Assembly: GCA_033857955.1 (NCBI GenBank)
Contig: JAWVCW010000033.1
Location: 1-64,000, forward strand
Direction: 5' to 3'
DNA from: Gaiellasilicea sp033857955
GTDB lineage: Bacteria; Actinomycetota; Thermoleophilia; Gaiellales; Gaiellaceae
Length of the DNA stretch: 64,000 nt
A model generated the notes under the pieces. It was not told where the DNA came from. It searched no databases and was given only the letters and a program-made list of their open reading frames with translations. Within the stretch, counting starts at the first letter, position 1; the number at the start of each line of letters is the position of its first letter. Positions 16,131 to 24,967 of the stretch are shown piece by piece. The position numbers and the translations under genes were made by a program.

Positions 16131-16508
16131 ATGTTTCGCACCAAGCGAAGGTTCACCGGCCTCGTCGCTGTCGCGGCTGCTGCGGCGGCCATTCTTGCCG
16201 GCGTCGGCCGGGCGGACTCGACGCCGGTCGGTCCGCTTCCGAACGGCCCTGTCTCGACGATTCAGACCCAGAAGGGACAGCTGGTTGCGGTCGCGCTGCC
16301 TCACCGTGCGAATGGCCGCGTCTGGCGCGTCGCGCGCCCGTACAACGCCCGTGTGCTGCAGCAGGTCGGCGAAGCGGACGTCGGCAAGAACGTCGTCCTC
16401 GTCTTCCGGGCAACCGGGTCGGGCACGACCACGATCGCCTTCGGCCTCACCCGCGGTGAGACGGCGAAGGCCTACGAGTCGCGCCGCTTTACCGTCAAGG
16501 TGCGGTAG
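16131..16508 (+). CDS. Secreted chagasin-like (I42) protease-inhibitor family protein
   Basis: A 125-residue protein from ATG 16131 with GAAGGGA nine bases before it. The signal peptide is FRTKRRFTGLVAVAAAAAAILAGVGRA. The mature domain of about 95 residues follows the chagasin outline: a strand with KGQLVAVALPHRAN, GRVWRVARPYN in the place of the NPTTGYxW loop, GKNVVLVFRATGSGTTTIAFGLTRG, and a final RRFTVKV strand. Chagasins inhibit papain-type cysteine proteases. The exact loop residues differ, so inhibition is an inference and the fold is the safer claim. Confidence 0.6.
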   Translation: MFRTKRRFTGLVAVAAAAAAILAGVGRADSTPVGPLPNGPVSTIQTQKGQLVAVALPHRANGRVWRVARPYNARVLQQVGEADVGKNVVLVFRATGSGTTTIAFGLTRGETAKAYESRRFTVKVR

Positions 16509-16555
16509 GTCGAGCCCGTCCGGGCAGGCTGCGAGCTCGTGCGTAGGATGACCCG

Positions 16556-17572
16556 ATGCCTGATCTCGAGGTGACAGCCGACGCGACCAAAGGGACAGCG
16601 GCGCCCCGGTCCGGAGAGCTGGAGCTGCAGCTCGAGCAGCACCGGCGGGAGCTCACCGCGTACTCCTACCGCATGCTCGCCTCTGCGTTCGACGCGGAAG
16701 ATGCGGTCCAGGAGACGTTCATCCGCGCGTGGCGTGGCTTCAAGCGCTTCGAGGGCCGGTCGGCGCTGCGCTCGTGGCTCTACCGGATCGCGACGAACGT
16801 CTGCCTCGACATGCTGAACGGGAGGGAGCGCCGCGCCCGGCCGATGGATCTCGGGCCCGCGCAGGCCCCGATCGCATCGAATCTGAACGCGCTGCCCGAG
16901 GCGACGTGGATCGAGCCGGTGCCCGACGGGCTCGTCGTGCCGGAGGGAGATCCCGCCGAGGTCGCCGTCGTACGTGAGACGATCCGGCTCGCGTTCATCG
17001 CCGCGCTGCAGCACCTGCCGCCCCGCCAGCGGGCGGTGCTGATTCTCTCCGAGGTGCTTCGCTGGCAGGCGACCGAGGTGGCAGAGCTCCTCGATACCAG
17101 CGTCGCCTCGGTCAACAGCGCACTTCAGCGGGCGCGGGCCACGCTTGCCGCCGGCAACGTCAGCGCAAGTGATCCGGCGCCGGAGCTGAACGCCGACGAC
17201 CGCGCCTTGCTCGCCCGTTACGTCGAGGCGTTCGAGCGCTACGACATGGACGCCCTCACCTCCCTGATTCAGGAGGATGCGACGCAGTCGATGCCGCCGT
17301 ACGACCTCTGGCTGCACGGGCGCGACGACATCCTGGCGTGGTGGGTCGGGCCGGGCGGCGGCTGCCGCGGCTCGCGCCTCGTCCCGACGGTGGCGGCAAA
17401 CGGCTCGCCTGCGTTCGGCCAGTACAAGCCGAGCGCGACGGGTGAGGGCTACGACCCGTGGGCGCTGCAGGTGATCGAGCTGGCCGAGGGCCGGATCGTG
17501 GAGTTCACGTTCTTCCTCGACACCGAGACGCTCTTCCCGCTCTTCGGGCTGCCGCCGCGACTCGATTCGTAA
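16556..17572 (+). CDS. ECF-type sigma-70 factor with C-terminal SnoaL-like domain
   Basis: A 338-residue protein. Region sigma2 (AYSYRMLASAFDAEDAVQETFIRAW and LRSWLYRIATNVCLDML) and sigma4 (LQHLPPRQRAVLILSEVLRWQATEVAELLDTSVASVNSALQRAR) are clear. They are followed by a domain of about 130 residues with an NTF2/SnoaL fold pattern (LLARYVEAFERYDMDALTSLI, PPYDLWLHGRDDI). This architecture belongs to the SigG/SigX5-like ECF group, in which the tail replaces an anti-sigma factor as control element. It starts 47 bases after the chagasin-like gene. No anti-sigma gene is adjacent. Confidence 0.9.
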   Translation: MPDLEVTADATKGTAAPRSGELELQLEQHRRELTAYSYRMLASAFDAEDAVQETFIRAWRGFKRFEGRSALRSWLYRIATNVCLDMLNGRERRARPMDLGPAQAPIASNLNALPEATWIEPVPDGLVVPEGDPAEVAVVRETIRLAFIAALQHLPPRQRAVLILSEVLRWQATEVAELLDTSVASVNSALQRARATLAAGNVSASDPAPELNADDRALLARYVEAFERYDMDALTSLIQEDATQSMPPYDLWLHGRDDILAWWVGPGGGCRGSRLVPTVAANGSPAFGQYKPSATGEGYDPWALQVIELAEGRIVEFTFFLDTETLFPLFGLPPRLDS

Positions 17573-17593
17573 GCGCAGTAACCTCTGCGGCCG

Positions 17594-18718
17594 ATGGGCT
17601 TCTACATTCGCAAGAGTGTGAGAGCAGGGCCGTTCCGGTTCAATCTCAGCAAGTCGGGCCTCGGGGTGAGTGCCGGAGTCCCTGGCTTCCGAATCGGCAC
17701 CGGTCCGCGTGGCAACTACATCCACGCCGGGCGAGGTGGCGTCTACTACCGGGCAACGCTGGGCGGCAAACGCCGAAGCGGTAGCCGCGCTCCCTCGCCG
17801 CCGCCGACGGCGCCCCTCTTCGTCCCGAGCGACGGCATCGTCCTCGAGGACGCGACCGGGGTCTCCGCCGAGCAGCTCGTCCCGACAGCCTCCGGCGATC
17901 TCGTTCAGCAGCTCGACCGCGCCGCTCGCACTCACAGGGTCGCGCCGTGGCTCGCAGGGCTCCTCGTCGTCGCCTTGCTCATCGAGCCGACTGTCGGGCT
18001 CCTGCTTCTTGTGCCGGGTCTTCCGGCTGTCGTCTGGCTCGGGCTGCGCGACAATGCCCGGCGGTCTGTCGTCGCTTTCTACGATGTGAACGATGACGTG
18101 GAGCGTTGGTTCGCCAGCGCCGTCGAGGGCTTCGAAAACGTGGCCGGCTGCAAGAAGGTCTGGCGAATCAACGCGGCCGGCCAGGTAGAGACCACGCATC
18201 AGTACAAGGTGAACAGCGGTGCGTCCGCCGTCGTGTCGCGCGGGGATGTCAGCGTTTCGTTCGATCCACCGGCGATCCTGAAGACGAACATCAGAGTCCC
18301 GACATTCACGTCTGGGAAGCAGTCGCTGTCGTTCCTGCCCGACCGCGTCCTCGTCCGCCACGGCCGGGTTTACTCGGACGCGAGTTATTCGGCGCTGCAG
18401 GCCGATGCCTACTCCCAGCGGTTCATCGAGGACGGTCGTGTGCCCGCAGACTCACAGCAGGTCGACACGACGTGGCAGTACGTGAACGTCAAGGGAGGGC
18501 CCGACCGCCGTTTCAAGAACAACCGCCAGCTGCCCGTCATGCTCTACGGACGTCTCGAGCTTGCGACGCGGCAGGGGCTCTTCTGGCTACTTGACGCCTC
18601 GCGCCCGGATGTCGTCGAGGTAATGGCCAACGTGTTGCTTGCCGCGCCCGTTGCGCTGACCAACGTCTCGGAAGCGCCGCTCGCCGAAACGTCGGCCCCG
18701 CTGGGCGGGCTGATCTAG
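17594..18718 (+). CDS. DUF4236 protein with membrane segment
   Basis: A 374-residue protein whose start, MGFYIRKSVRAGPFRFNLSKSG followed by GVPGFRIGTGPRGNYI, is the DUF4236 signature (about residues 1-60). Two hydrophobic stretches near 120-160 (APWLAGLLVVALLIEPTV and LLLLVPGLPAVVWLGL) form membrane helices. The remainder (about 165-374) is soluble, with FYDVNDDVERWFASAVEGFENV, SFLPDRVLVRHGRVYSD and LWDASRPDVVEVM-like strands. Its function is unknown. It starts 21 bases after the sigma factor and overlaps the convergent STAS gene by four bases. Confidence 0.8.
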   Translation: MGFYIRKSVRAGPFRFNLSKSGLGVSAGVPGFRIGTGPRGNYIHAGRGGVYYRATLGGKRRSGSRAPSPPPTAPLFVPSDGIVLEDATGVSAEQLVPTASGDLVQQLDRAARTHRVAPWLAGLLVVALLIEPTVGLLLLVPGLPAVVWLGLRDNARRSVVAFYDVNDDVERWFASAVEGFENVAGCKKVWRINAAGQVETTHQYKVNSGASAVVSRGDVSVSFDPPAILKTNIRVPTFTSGKQSLSFLPDRVLVRHGRVYSDASYSALQADAYSQRFIEDGRVPADSQQVDTTWQYVNVKGGPDRRFKNNRQLPVMLYGRLELATRQGLFWLLDASRPDVVEVMANVLLAAPVALTNVSEAPLAETSAPLGGLI

Positions 18719-19008
18719 TCGGGCAGGACGTCGCGGAGGCCCATGAAGGCGACCAACGCGACCAGCTCGTCCGACGCGTGGCGCAGCCGGACCTGGCAGC
18801 CGCGCCGCTGAGCGGCGAGCTGGAGCCGTGCGAGAGCGTCGACCGTCGCCGCGTCGGGCTGGCCGACACCGCTCACATCGCACAGCGCGATGCCGGCGGT
18901 GTTCCGCTCCAGCAATCCACAGACCCGCTGGCACAGGCCGGGCAGGTCGGCGCGGGTGATGGGGCCGGTGATGGCAAACACAAGCGGTTGTGGCGCAGCC
19001 GGGGCCAT
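18715..19008 (-). CDS. STAS-domain protein (anti-anti-sigma-like)
   Basis: A 97-residue single STAS domain: PLVFAITGPITRADLPGLC, then GIALCDVSGVGQPDAATVDALARLQLAAQRRG, then VRLRHASDELVALVAFMGLRDVL. The usual phospho-accepting Ser in D-x-S-x-x-x-x-D-S/T is replaced: the motif is DVSGVGQPDAAT, so a Ser follows the Asp but the D-S pair is not standard. Such proteins bind anti-sigma factors or sense ligands. A connection to the nearby sigma factor is possible but not shown. Confidence 0.75.
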   Translation of the reverse strand: MAPAAPQPLVFAITGPITRADLPGLCQRVCGLLERNTAGIALCDVSGVGQPDAATVDALARLQLAAQRRGCQVRLRHASDELVALVAFMGLRDVLPD

Positions 19009-19110
19009 CTGGACAAGGACCGCTCGGCCAGCCGGAACTCATCGCCACCGAGCGATGAGTTCGACGCTGCGCAGCGGTCTTAGCTTCGTGCACGTGACTA
19101 GGCTGATGCC

Positions 19111-20007
19111 GTGACCGACCTCGCCATCCGGCTGAGCGGCGCGGTGAAGCGCTACGGCGCGATCACCGCGGTCGACGGTCTCGACCTCGACGTTCCGGAG
19201 GGGACGTGCGTCGGCCTGCTCGGGCCGAACGGGGCCGGCAAGTCGACGACCATGCGGCTCCTGACGGCGCAGTCGATCGCCGACGAGGGCGAGATCGAGG
19301 TCCTGGGCTTCAGGCTCCCGGCCGAGTCGAAGGTCGCACGCGCGCAGTGCGGGGTCGTGCCGCAGCTCGACAATCTCGACGTGACGCTCACGGTCGAGCA
19401 GAACCTGCTCGTGTTCGCACACCTTTACCGCATCGGCCGTGCCGACCGCCCTGCCGCGATCGAGCGGGCGCTCGAGATGTCGAAGCTCGTCGACCGCCGC
19501 GACTCGCGTGTCGACAAGCTCTCCGGCGGCCTGCGTCGGCGCCTGCTGATCGCACGCGCGCTCGTCCACCGCCCGCGACTCGTGCTCCTCGACGAGCCGA
19601 CGGTCGGGCTCGACCCGCAGGTGCGCCAGGAGCTCTGGGCTCTGATCGACGCGCTACGCAGCGAAGGCACGACGATCCTGATGTCCACCCATTACATCGA
19701 GGAGGCGCAACGACTCGCCGACACGGTGATGATCATGTCCCACGGCAAGGCCGTCGCGGCCGGGCCGCCCGCGGAACTGGTGCTCGAGCATGCAGGCCAC
19801 GAGGTGCTCGAGGTCTACGGGCCCCCGGCACGGCTCGCGGAGGTCGAGGCGGAGGCGGAGACGAGCGGGCTGCGCACGCGGCGCACCGGCACGAGCGTCT
19901 CGATCCTCGGCTTCGACGGCTCGAACGGAGCGGGGATCGACGGCGAGCGCCGCCCCGCGAACCTCGAGGACGTCTTCGTCCTCCTCACCGGCGAGGAGAT
20001 CGGCTGA
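19111..20007 (+). CDS. ABC transporter ATP-binding protein (DrrA/NodI type)
   Basis: A 298-residue ATPase from GTG 19111. It has Walker A GLLGPNGAGKSTTM, Q-loop (GVVPQLDNLDVTLTVEQNL), signature KLSGGLRRRLLIARALVHRP, Walker B RLVLLDEPTVGLDPQ, and switch His STHYIEEAQRLAD. The C-terminal extension after about residue 215 is as in DrrA/NodI exporters. It overlaps the permease gene by TGATG, so the two are translationally coupled. It probably powers export of a lipid-like, polysaccharide or drug molecule; the substrate is unknown. Confidence 0.93.
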   Translation: MTDLAIRLSGAVKRYGAITAVDGLDLDVPEGTCVGLLGPNGAGKSTTMRLLTAQSIADEGEIEVLGFRLPAESKVARAQCGVVPQLDNLDVTLTVEQNLLVFAHLYRIGRADRPAAIERALEMSKLVDRRDSRVDKLSGGLRRRLLIARALVHRPRLVLLDEPTVGLDPQVRQELWALIDALRSEGTTILMSTHYIEEAQRLADTVMIMSHGKAVAAGPPAELVLEHAGHEVLEVYGPPARLAEVEAEAETSGLRTRRTGTSVSILGFDGSNGAGIDGERRPANLEDVFVLLTGEEIG

Positions 20008-20804
20008 TGGCCGCTAGGACGGAACGCCGGCGCAGTCTTGGCCGGCTCGAACGCCCGGCGATCACCGGCGTGCTGGTGCGCGAGGTCGTCAACTTCTCCT
20101 CCTACTGGAAATCTGCGACGTTCTCGTCGACCGTCGACCCGACGATCTATCTGCTCGCGTTCGGGTTCGGGTTCGGCTCGCTCGTCAGCCGTGTCGGCGG
20201 CTACGACTACGTCGAGTTCGTCGGCACCGGCACGGTCGCGACCGCGGTGCTCTTCTCGAGTGCGTTCCCGGCGATGTTCGGCGTGTTCGTCAAGTACCAG
20301 TTCCAGCGGACCTACGACGCGATCCTCGCCGCGCCCGTGGACACCGAGGAGCTCGTCACCGCCGAGGCGCTCTGGATCGCAACGCGGGCCGGCGTCTACG
20401 GTTGCGTGCCGATGCTCGTGGCGATGGTGTTCGGGCTCGACCCGGCCTGGGGGATGCTCACGGTGCCGGTGATCGCTTGGGTGGCCGGGTTCGGTTGGGC
20501 GTGCTTCGGGATCGCGATCGCGGGCTTCGCGAAGTCGATCGACAACTTCAGCTACATCGTGAGCGGTGTCCTGACGCCGCTCTTCCTCGTAGCCGGGACG
20601 TTCTTCCCGCTCGACGCCCTGCCGCGCTGGGCACAGGTGCTCGGAGAGATCAACCCGCTCCATCACTGCGTCGTGCTCGTCCGGCACGCGGCGTTCGGCT
20701 TCGTCGGCTGGACGGACCTGATCCGCGTCGGCGCGCTCTTGCTCTTCGGCCTGCTCATGTGGCGGATCGCGATTCGGGCGATGACCCGCAAGCTCGTCGA
20801 CTAG
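20007..20804 (+). CDS. ABC-2 type transporter permease (DrrB/NodJ type)
   Basis: A 265-residue membrane protein from ATG 20007. It has six hydrophobic segments (including IYLLAFGFGFGSLVSRVGG, GTVATAVLFSSAFPAMFGVFV and FSYIVSGVLTPLFLVAGTFFP). The ABC-2 signature lies around FVKYQFQRTYDAILAAPVDTEELV, and the final loop LPRWAQVLGEINPLHHCV and TM follow. It pairs with the overlapping upstream ATPase as an exporter dimer. The C-terminus ends in a basic cytoplasmic tail (AMTRKLVD). Confidence 0.92.
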   Translation: MAARTERRRSLGRLERPAITGVLVREVVNFSSYWKSATFSSTVDPTIYLLAFGFGFGSLVSRVGGYDYVEFVGTGTVATAVLFSSAFPAMFGVFVKYQFQRTYDAILAAPVDTEELVTAEALWIATRAGVYGCVPMLVAMVFGLDPAWGMLTVPVIAWVAGFGWACFGIAIAGFAKSIDNFSYIVSGVLTPLFLVAGTFFPLDALPRWAQVLGEINPLHHCVVLVRHAAFGFVGWTDLIRVGALLLFGLLMWRIAIRAMTRKLVD

Positions 20805-20824
20805 CACCATCTAGGATCGTCCCG

Positions 20825-22483
20825 GTGGAGCGTCCGCTCGCGAACGAGGATCTGATCGCGGGCCCGCGCCGGGCCGGCGCGCGTGCCCACCTTCGTGCGA
20901 TGGGCCTCGACGAGCGCGACTGGGGCCGTCCGCTGGTCGGAATCGCGACGACGTGGACCGGGACGATGCCGTGCAATCTCGGCCAGCGTGAGCTCGCGGC
21001 GCACGTAGCGGCCGGGGTGCGCGCGGCGGGGGGCACGCCGCTCGAGTTCAACACGATCGCGGTCTCGGACAATCTGACGCAGGGGACACCGGGAATGCGC
21101 GCGTCGCTCGTCAGCCGCGAGGTGATCGCCGACTCGGTGGAGCTCGTCGGGCGCAGCCAGCCGTTCGACGGCCTGATCTGCCTCGGCGGCTGCGACAAGA
21201 CGGTGCCCGGGCTGGCGATGGCGATGCTGCGGCTCGACGTTCCAGGGTTGATCCTCTACTCGGGGGCGATGGCCCCCGGTACGCACCGCGGTGCGCAGGT
21301 GACGATCCAGGACGTGTGGGAGGGGGTCGGCGCGCACGAGGGCGGCCTGATCACGGACGCCGAGCTGCTCGCGCTCGAGCGACACGCGTGTCCCGGCTAC
21401 GGCGCCTGCACGGGACACTTCACGGCCAACACGATGGCCGTCGCGATCGACTTTCTCGGGCTCGGCCCGATCGGTCTCGGCAGCATTCCCGCGGCCGACC
21501 CGGCCAAGGCAGAGGCGGGGGAGACCGCCGGTCGGCTCGTGCTCGACGTGATCGCGCGCGACGTCCGGCCTTCGTCGCTCGTGACGCGCACGGCGCTCGA
21601 GAATGCGATCGTGGGCGTCACGGGAACGGGCGGCTCGACGAACGCTGTACTGCACCTGCTGGCGATCGCCGGCGAGGCCGGCGTCCCGCTCGAGCTCGAA
21701 GACTTCGATCGGCTCTCGGCGTCGACCCCGGTGGTGACGAGCTTGACGCCCGGCGGTCGCTTCGTCGCGGGCGACATGCACCGAGCCGGCGGCACCGCCG
21801 CGGTGATCAAGCAACTGCTCCCGCACCTGCATGGGGACGCCCCGACGGTCGACGGCCGGACGATCGCCGAGCACGCCGCTGCGGCGCGCGACCCGGACGG
21901 CGAGGTGATCGCAGCGGCAGGGCAGCCGTTCAAGCCGGGCGGGGCCCTCCGGGTGCTCCGTGGCAACCTCGCGCCCGAGGGCGCGGTCGTGAAGCTCGCC
22001 GGGCACGAGCGACCCACGCACCGGGGGCCGGCCCGCGTGTTCGGATCGGAGGTGGCGTGCAAGGAGGCTGTCTATGCGGGTGTCGTCCAGCCGGGTGAGG
22101 TCGTTGTCGTCCGGAACGAAGGCCCCGCCGGCGCACCGGGGATGCCGGAGATGCTGTCGATCACCTCGGCGATCGTCGGACGCGGGCTGGGCGGCTCGGT
22201 CGTCCTCGTCACCGACGGCCGCTTCAGCGGCGCGACCCGTGGCGTGATGGTGGGACACGTGGCGCCCGAGGCGGTGCGGGGAGGACCGATCGCGTTCGTC
22301 CGGGACGGGGACGTGATCTCGATCGATGTCGACGCAAGAACGCTCGAGGTCGAGCTGGACGAGCAGGAGCTCGCGCAGCGGCGGGTGGGCTGGGTCCCGC
22401 CCGAGCCGCGCGTGACCCGCGGCGTCCTCGCCAAGTACGCGCGGAGCGTCTCCTCGGCTTCGCGCGGCGCGGTGACGGAATGA
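20825..22483 (+). CDS. ilvD: IlvD/Edd-family dehydratase, likely dihydroxy-acid dehydratase
   Basis: 552 residues from GTG 20825. The iron-sulfur ligands are visible: MPCNLGQ near residue 48, ICLGGCDKTVPG near 120, and GYGACTGHFTANTM near 193. Other family motifs are GTPGMRASLVSREVIADSVE, TGTGGSTNAVLHLLAIA and the C-terminal VTDGRFSGATRGVMVGHVAPEA. IlvD removes water from 2,3-dihydroxy acids in branched-chain amino acid synthesis; close relatives act on sugar acids. The downstream SDR and MFS genes overlap by four bases each, which would also suit a sugar-acid pathway, and no other ilv gene is in the window. Confidence 0.85.
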   Translation: MERPLANEDLIAGPRRAGARAHLRAMGLDERDWGRPLVGIATTWTGTMPCNLGQRELAAHVAAGVRAAGGTPLEFNTIAVSDNLTQGTPGMRASLVSREVIADSVELVGRSQPFDGLICLGGCDKTVPGLAMAMLRLDVPGLILYSGAMAPGTHRGAQVTIQDVWEGVGAHEGGLITDAELLALERHACPGYGACTGHFTANTMAVAIDFLGLGPIGLGSIPAADPAKAEAGETAGRLVLDVIARDVRPSSLVTRTALENAIVGVTGTGGSTNAVLHLLAIAGEAGVPLELEDFDRLSASTPVVTSLTPGGRFVAGDMHRAGGTAAVIKQLLPHLHGDAPTVDGRTIAEHAAAARDPDGEVIAAAGQPFKPGGALRVLRGNLAPEGAVVKLAGHERPTHRGPARVFGSEVACKEAVYAGVVQPGEVVVVRNEGPAGAPGMPEMLSITSAIVGRGLGGSVVLVTDGRFSGATRGVMVGHVAPEAVRGGPIAFVRDGDVISIDVDARTLEVELDEQELAQRRVGWVPPEPRVTRGVLAKYARSVSSASRGAVTE

Positions 22484-23265
22484 ACGGACGGCTCGAGGGC
22501 AAGGTCGCGCTCGTCACGGGCGCTTCGCGCGGGATCGGGCGCTCGCTCGCCCTGGGGCTCGCCGCCGAGGGTGCGGTCGTGCATGTGAACGACCTCGAGG
22601 AGCCGGCGGAGCTCCTCGCCGAGCTACCCGGGGACCGGCGCGGGCGCGCGCTGGCGTTCGACGTCTCGGACCCGGCCCAGATCGCCGAGCACGTCCGCAG
22701 CCTCGAGCGGCTCGACATCCTGGTGAACTGCGCCGGCATCCCCGGCTGGATGAACCTCGCCGACCCGAGCGAGGAGACCTGGGATCGGGTGATCGACACC
22801 AACCTGAAAGGGACGTTCTTCTGCTCCGTCGAGGCGGCGCGGCTGATGCGGGCCGGCGGCGGCGGCTCGATCATCAATGTCTCGTCCGTCGTCGCGGCCA
22901 GAGGCCTGCGCAACCTCGCCGCCTACGCAGCGAGCAAGGGCGGAATCAACGCGCTCACGATCCAGCTGGCCGTGGAGCTTGCGCCCGACCAGATCCGTGT
23001 CAACGCCTTCGCTCCCGGAGCAACGAACGTGCAGCGCAACCTCGACGACGATCCGTCCTATCGCGAGACCTGGGCTCCGTTGATTCCGCTGGGCCGCGTC
23101 GCGGAGCCGGAGGACATGGTCGGGCCGACCGTGTTCCTCGCCTCGGAGGAGTCGTCACACGTCACGGGCCAGCTGTTCTACGTGGACGGCGGCTGGACCG
23201 CCGTCGGCAGGTTCCCGGAGTCGTACGTCGACCTCGCGGAGCGCCAGCAACACCGCGAGCGTTGA
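22480..23265 (+). CDS. Short-chain dehydrogenase/reductase (SDR, classical type)
   Basis: A 261-residue classical SDR. The NAD(P) motif is VTGASRGIGRSLALGLAAEG. NCAGI follows, then the catalytic Ser in IINVSSVVAARGL, the YxxxK motif in AAYAASKGGINALT, and the C-terminal NAFAPGATNV and TGQLFYVDGGWT. It overlaps the dehydratase by ATGA and the MFS gene by four bases, so it is part of one coupled operon. The acidic residue after the second strand (HVNDLEEP) suggests NAD rather than NADP. The substrate is unknown; a hydroxy or sugar acid is plausible from context. Confidence 0.92.
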   Translation: MNGRLEGKVALVTGASRGIGRSLALGLAAEGAVVHVNDLEEPAELLAELPGDRRGRALAFDVSDPAQIAEHVRSLERLDILVNCAGIPGWMNLADPSEETWDRVIDTNLKGTFFCSVEAARLMRAGGGGSIINVSSVVAARGLRNLAAYAASKGGINALTIQLAVELAPDQIRVNAFAPGATNVQRNLDDDPSYRETWAPLIPLGRVAEPEDMVGPTVFLASEESSHVTGQLFYVDGGWTAVGRFPESYVDLAERQQHRER

Positions 23266-24503
23266 CGCCGGCGCGCCCGCTGCGGCGGAACGGGGATTTC
23301 GTGCTCCTGTTGGCCGGGCGGTTGCTCTCGACGCTCGGCTCGCAGGTGTCTGCGATCGCGTATCCGCTGCTCGTGCTGGCGGTCACGCACTCGCCGGCAA
23401 AGGCCGGGGTCGTGGGCTTCGCCGGGCTCGTCCCGCATGCGCTCCTCGGCCTGCTCGCAGGCGTTGCCGCCGATCGGTGGAACCGCAAGCGGCTGATGAT
23501 CGCCGCGGACGGGGTTCGCGCGCTGGCGATCGCGACCCTTGCCGCGGCGATCCTCCTCCACCGGGTGGCGTTCTGGCAGATCGCGGTCGTGGCGTTCGTC
23601 GAGGGCACCGGCTCGGCGTTCTTCCGCGCCGCGGAGGCCGGGGCGCTCCGCGCGGTTGTTCCGGCGCAGCAGCTTCCCGCGGCCGTGGGCGCCATGGAGG
23701 CGCGAGCGGCGACGGTCAGGCTCGCCGGCCCGCCTTTCGGGGGCGTGCTGTTCGGGCTCGGGCGTGCTGTTCCGTTCCTCTTCGACGCTGTCTCGTACGC
23801 GTTCTCGTTCTTCTCGCTCCTCGCGATGCGGACGCCGTTTCAGGAGGAGCGCGAAGTCGATCGCGCGCGCGTGCGCGCGCAGATCGCCGAGGGGTTCCGC
23901 TTCCTGTGGGGCCAGCCGTTCCTCCGCACGTGCGCGTTTCTCTGGGGCCTCGGCAACTTCACGCTGCCGGGCATCTTCCTGGTCCTGGTCGTCGCCGGCA
24001 CACGCCAGGGCTTGTCGAGCGGACAGATCGGGGCCCTGTTCGCCGCGTTCGGCGCCTGCACGCTGATCGGCTCGATCGTCTCGCCGCTCGTTCGCCGCGC
24101 GCTCTCGATGCGAGCGATCCTCCTGAGCGAGCTCTGGCTCGGGCTCGGGACCACGGCTTTCCTCATCTGGCCGAACGTCTACGTGCTGACCGCGGCGATC
24201 CTGCCGCAGGCACTCGTGCTGCCGGTGACGGACTCGGCGGTGACCGGCTATCGCATCGCTGTGACTCCGGACCGGCTGGTCGGCCGCGTCGAGAGCGTGA
24301 GGAGCACGATCGCACTGCTGGCAGCTCCATTCGGGCCGCTCCTCGCCGGCTTCTTGCTGGCTTCGGTCTCGGCGCGAGCGACGGTCGCCGTCTTCACCGC
24401 GTGTACCCTGGCGCTTGCGCTCTGGGGCACGCTGAGCCCGTCGATCCGGAGGGCACCGAGCCTGGACGAGCTCGATGCCCTCCCAACGCGCGCTGCGATC
24501 TAG
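23262..24503 (+). CDS. MFS transporter (EntS/MFS_3-like exporter)
   Basis: A 413-residue protein with 12 predicted helices. It starts with a short cytoplasmic basic segment (RPLRRNGDFVLLLAGRLLSTLGSQVSAIAYPLLVL). The MFS motif A-like loop is GVAADRWNRKRLMIAADGVRA, and the second half starts at GQPFLRTCAFLWGLGNFTLPG. Sequence style fits the enterobactin-exporter/macrolide-efflux group. It is the third gene of the coupled dehydratase-SDR operon and may export or import the pathway compound. TTG 23262 overlaps the end of the SDR gene. Confidence 0.88.
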   Translation: MTPARPLRRNGDFVLLLAGRLLSTLGSQVSAIAYPLLVLAVTHSPAKAGVVGFAGLVPHALLGLLAGVAADRWNRKRLMIAADGVRALAIATLAAAILLHRVAFWQIAVVAFVEGTGSAFFRAAEAGALRAVVPAQQLPAAVGAMEARAATVRLAGPPFGGVLFGLGRAVPFLFDAVSYAFSFFSLLAMRTPFQEEREVDRARVRAQIAEGFRFLWGQPFLRTCAFLWGLGNFTLPGIFLVLVVAGTRQGLSSGQIGALFAAFGACTLIGSIVSPLVRRALSMRAILLSELWLGLGTTAFLIWPNVYVLTAAILPQALVLPVTDSAVTGYRIAVTPDRLVGRVESVRSTIALLAAPFGPLLAGFLLASVSARATVAVFTACTLALALWGTLSPSIRRAPSLDELDALPTRAAI

Positions 24504-24967
24504 GCCTGCTTCGCCAGGAACTCCGCCAGCTTGTCGAGGAACGAGCCGTAGCCGCCTTCGAGACCCTCGAAATGCTCCTCCTCGAGCGTCCCGGCGTGGT
24601 GCAGCACGAGCTCGGTCTTGCCACCGAGGTCTCCGAAGGTGACAGTCAGCACCTGCCGCTCGGTGTCGTCGTCGCTCCCGACGTCCTCGAAGGTCAGCAC
24701 GAGGCGCTCCGGCTCCTGCACCTCACGGTACAGACCGGCGAACGGCATCTCGCTGCCGTCTTCGGCGATCATGGGCGCACTCCACGCCCCGCCCGGCCTG
24801 ACATCGAGGGAGACCGTGGCCAGCGGCACGTCGAGCTCGGCGCCGAACCAGTAGGCGAACTGGGCGGGGTCGGTCCACGCCTTCCAGACGAGCTCGCGCG
24901 GTGCATCGAAGACGCGGGTGATCGTGAGCTCCCGGCGGGCCTTCGTCGTGCTCGTATCTTCACTCAT
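24500..24967 (-). CDS. SRPBCC / AHSA1-type START-like domain protein
   Basis: 155 residues with the AHSA1 pattern: ITRVFDAPRELVWKAWTDPAQFAYWFG, then RPGGAWSAPMIAEDGSEMPFAGLYREVQEPERLVLTF, and the C-terminal helix EHFEGLEGGYGSFLDKLAEFLA. These proteins hold a hydrophobic cavity for lipids or small molecules. The gene overlaps the upstream ArsR gene by eight bases, the common ArsR-AHSA1 pair found in many bacteria, and convergently overlaps the MFS stop by four bases. Confidence 0.9.
   Translation of the reverse strand: MSEDTSTTKARRELTITRVFDAPRELVWKAWTDPAQFAYWFGAELDVPLATVSLDVRPGGAWSAPMIAEDGSEMPFAGLYREVQEPERLVLTFEDVGSDDDTERQVLTVTFGDLGGKTELVLHHAGTLEEEHFEGLEGGYGSFLDKLAEFLAKQA

Noticed and set aside
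16472..18361. 629-codon frame on the minus strand
   Set aside because: Arg/Asp/Glu-rich composition typical of antisense frames in GC-rich genes; the plus strand holds clear sigma-factor and DUF4236 genes.
20402..20824. Long open frame continuing upstream of the IlvD-family gene
   Set aside because: It overlaps the ABC permease in another frame, reads as low-complexity Arg/Gly-rich peptide, and the dehydratase family begins at GTG 20825.
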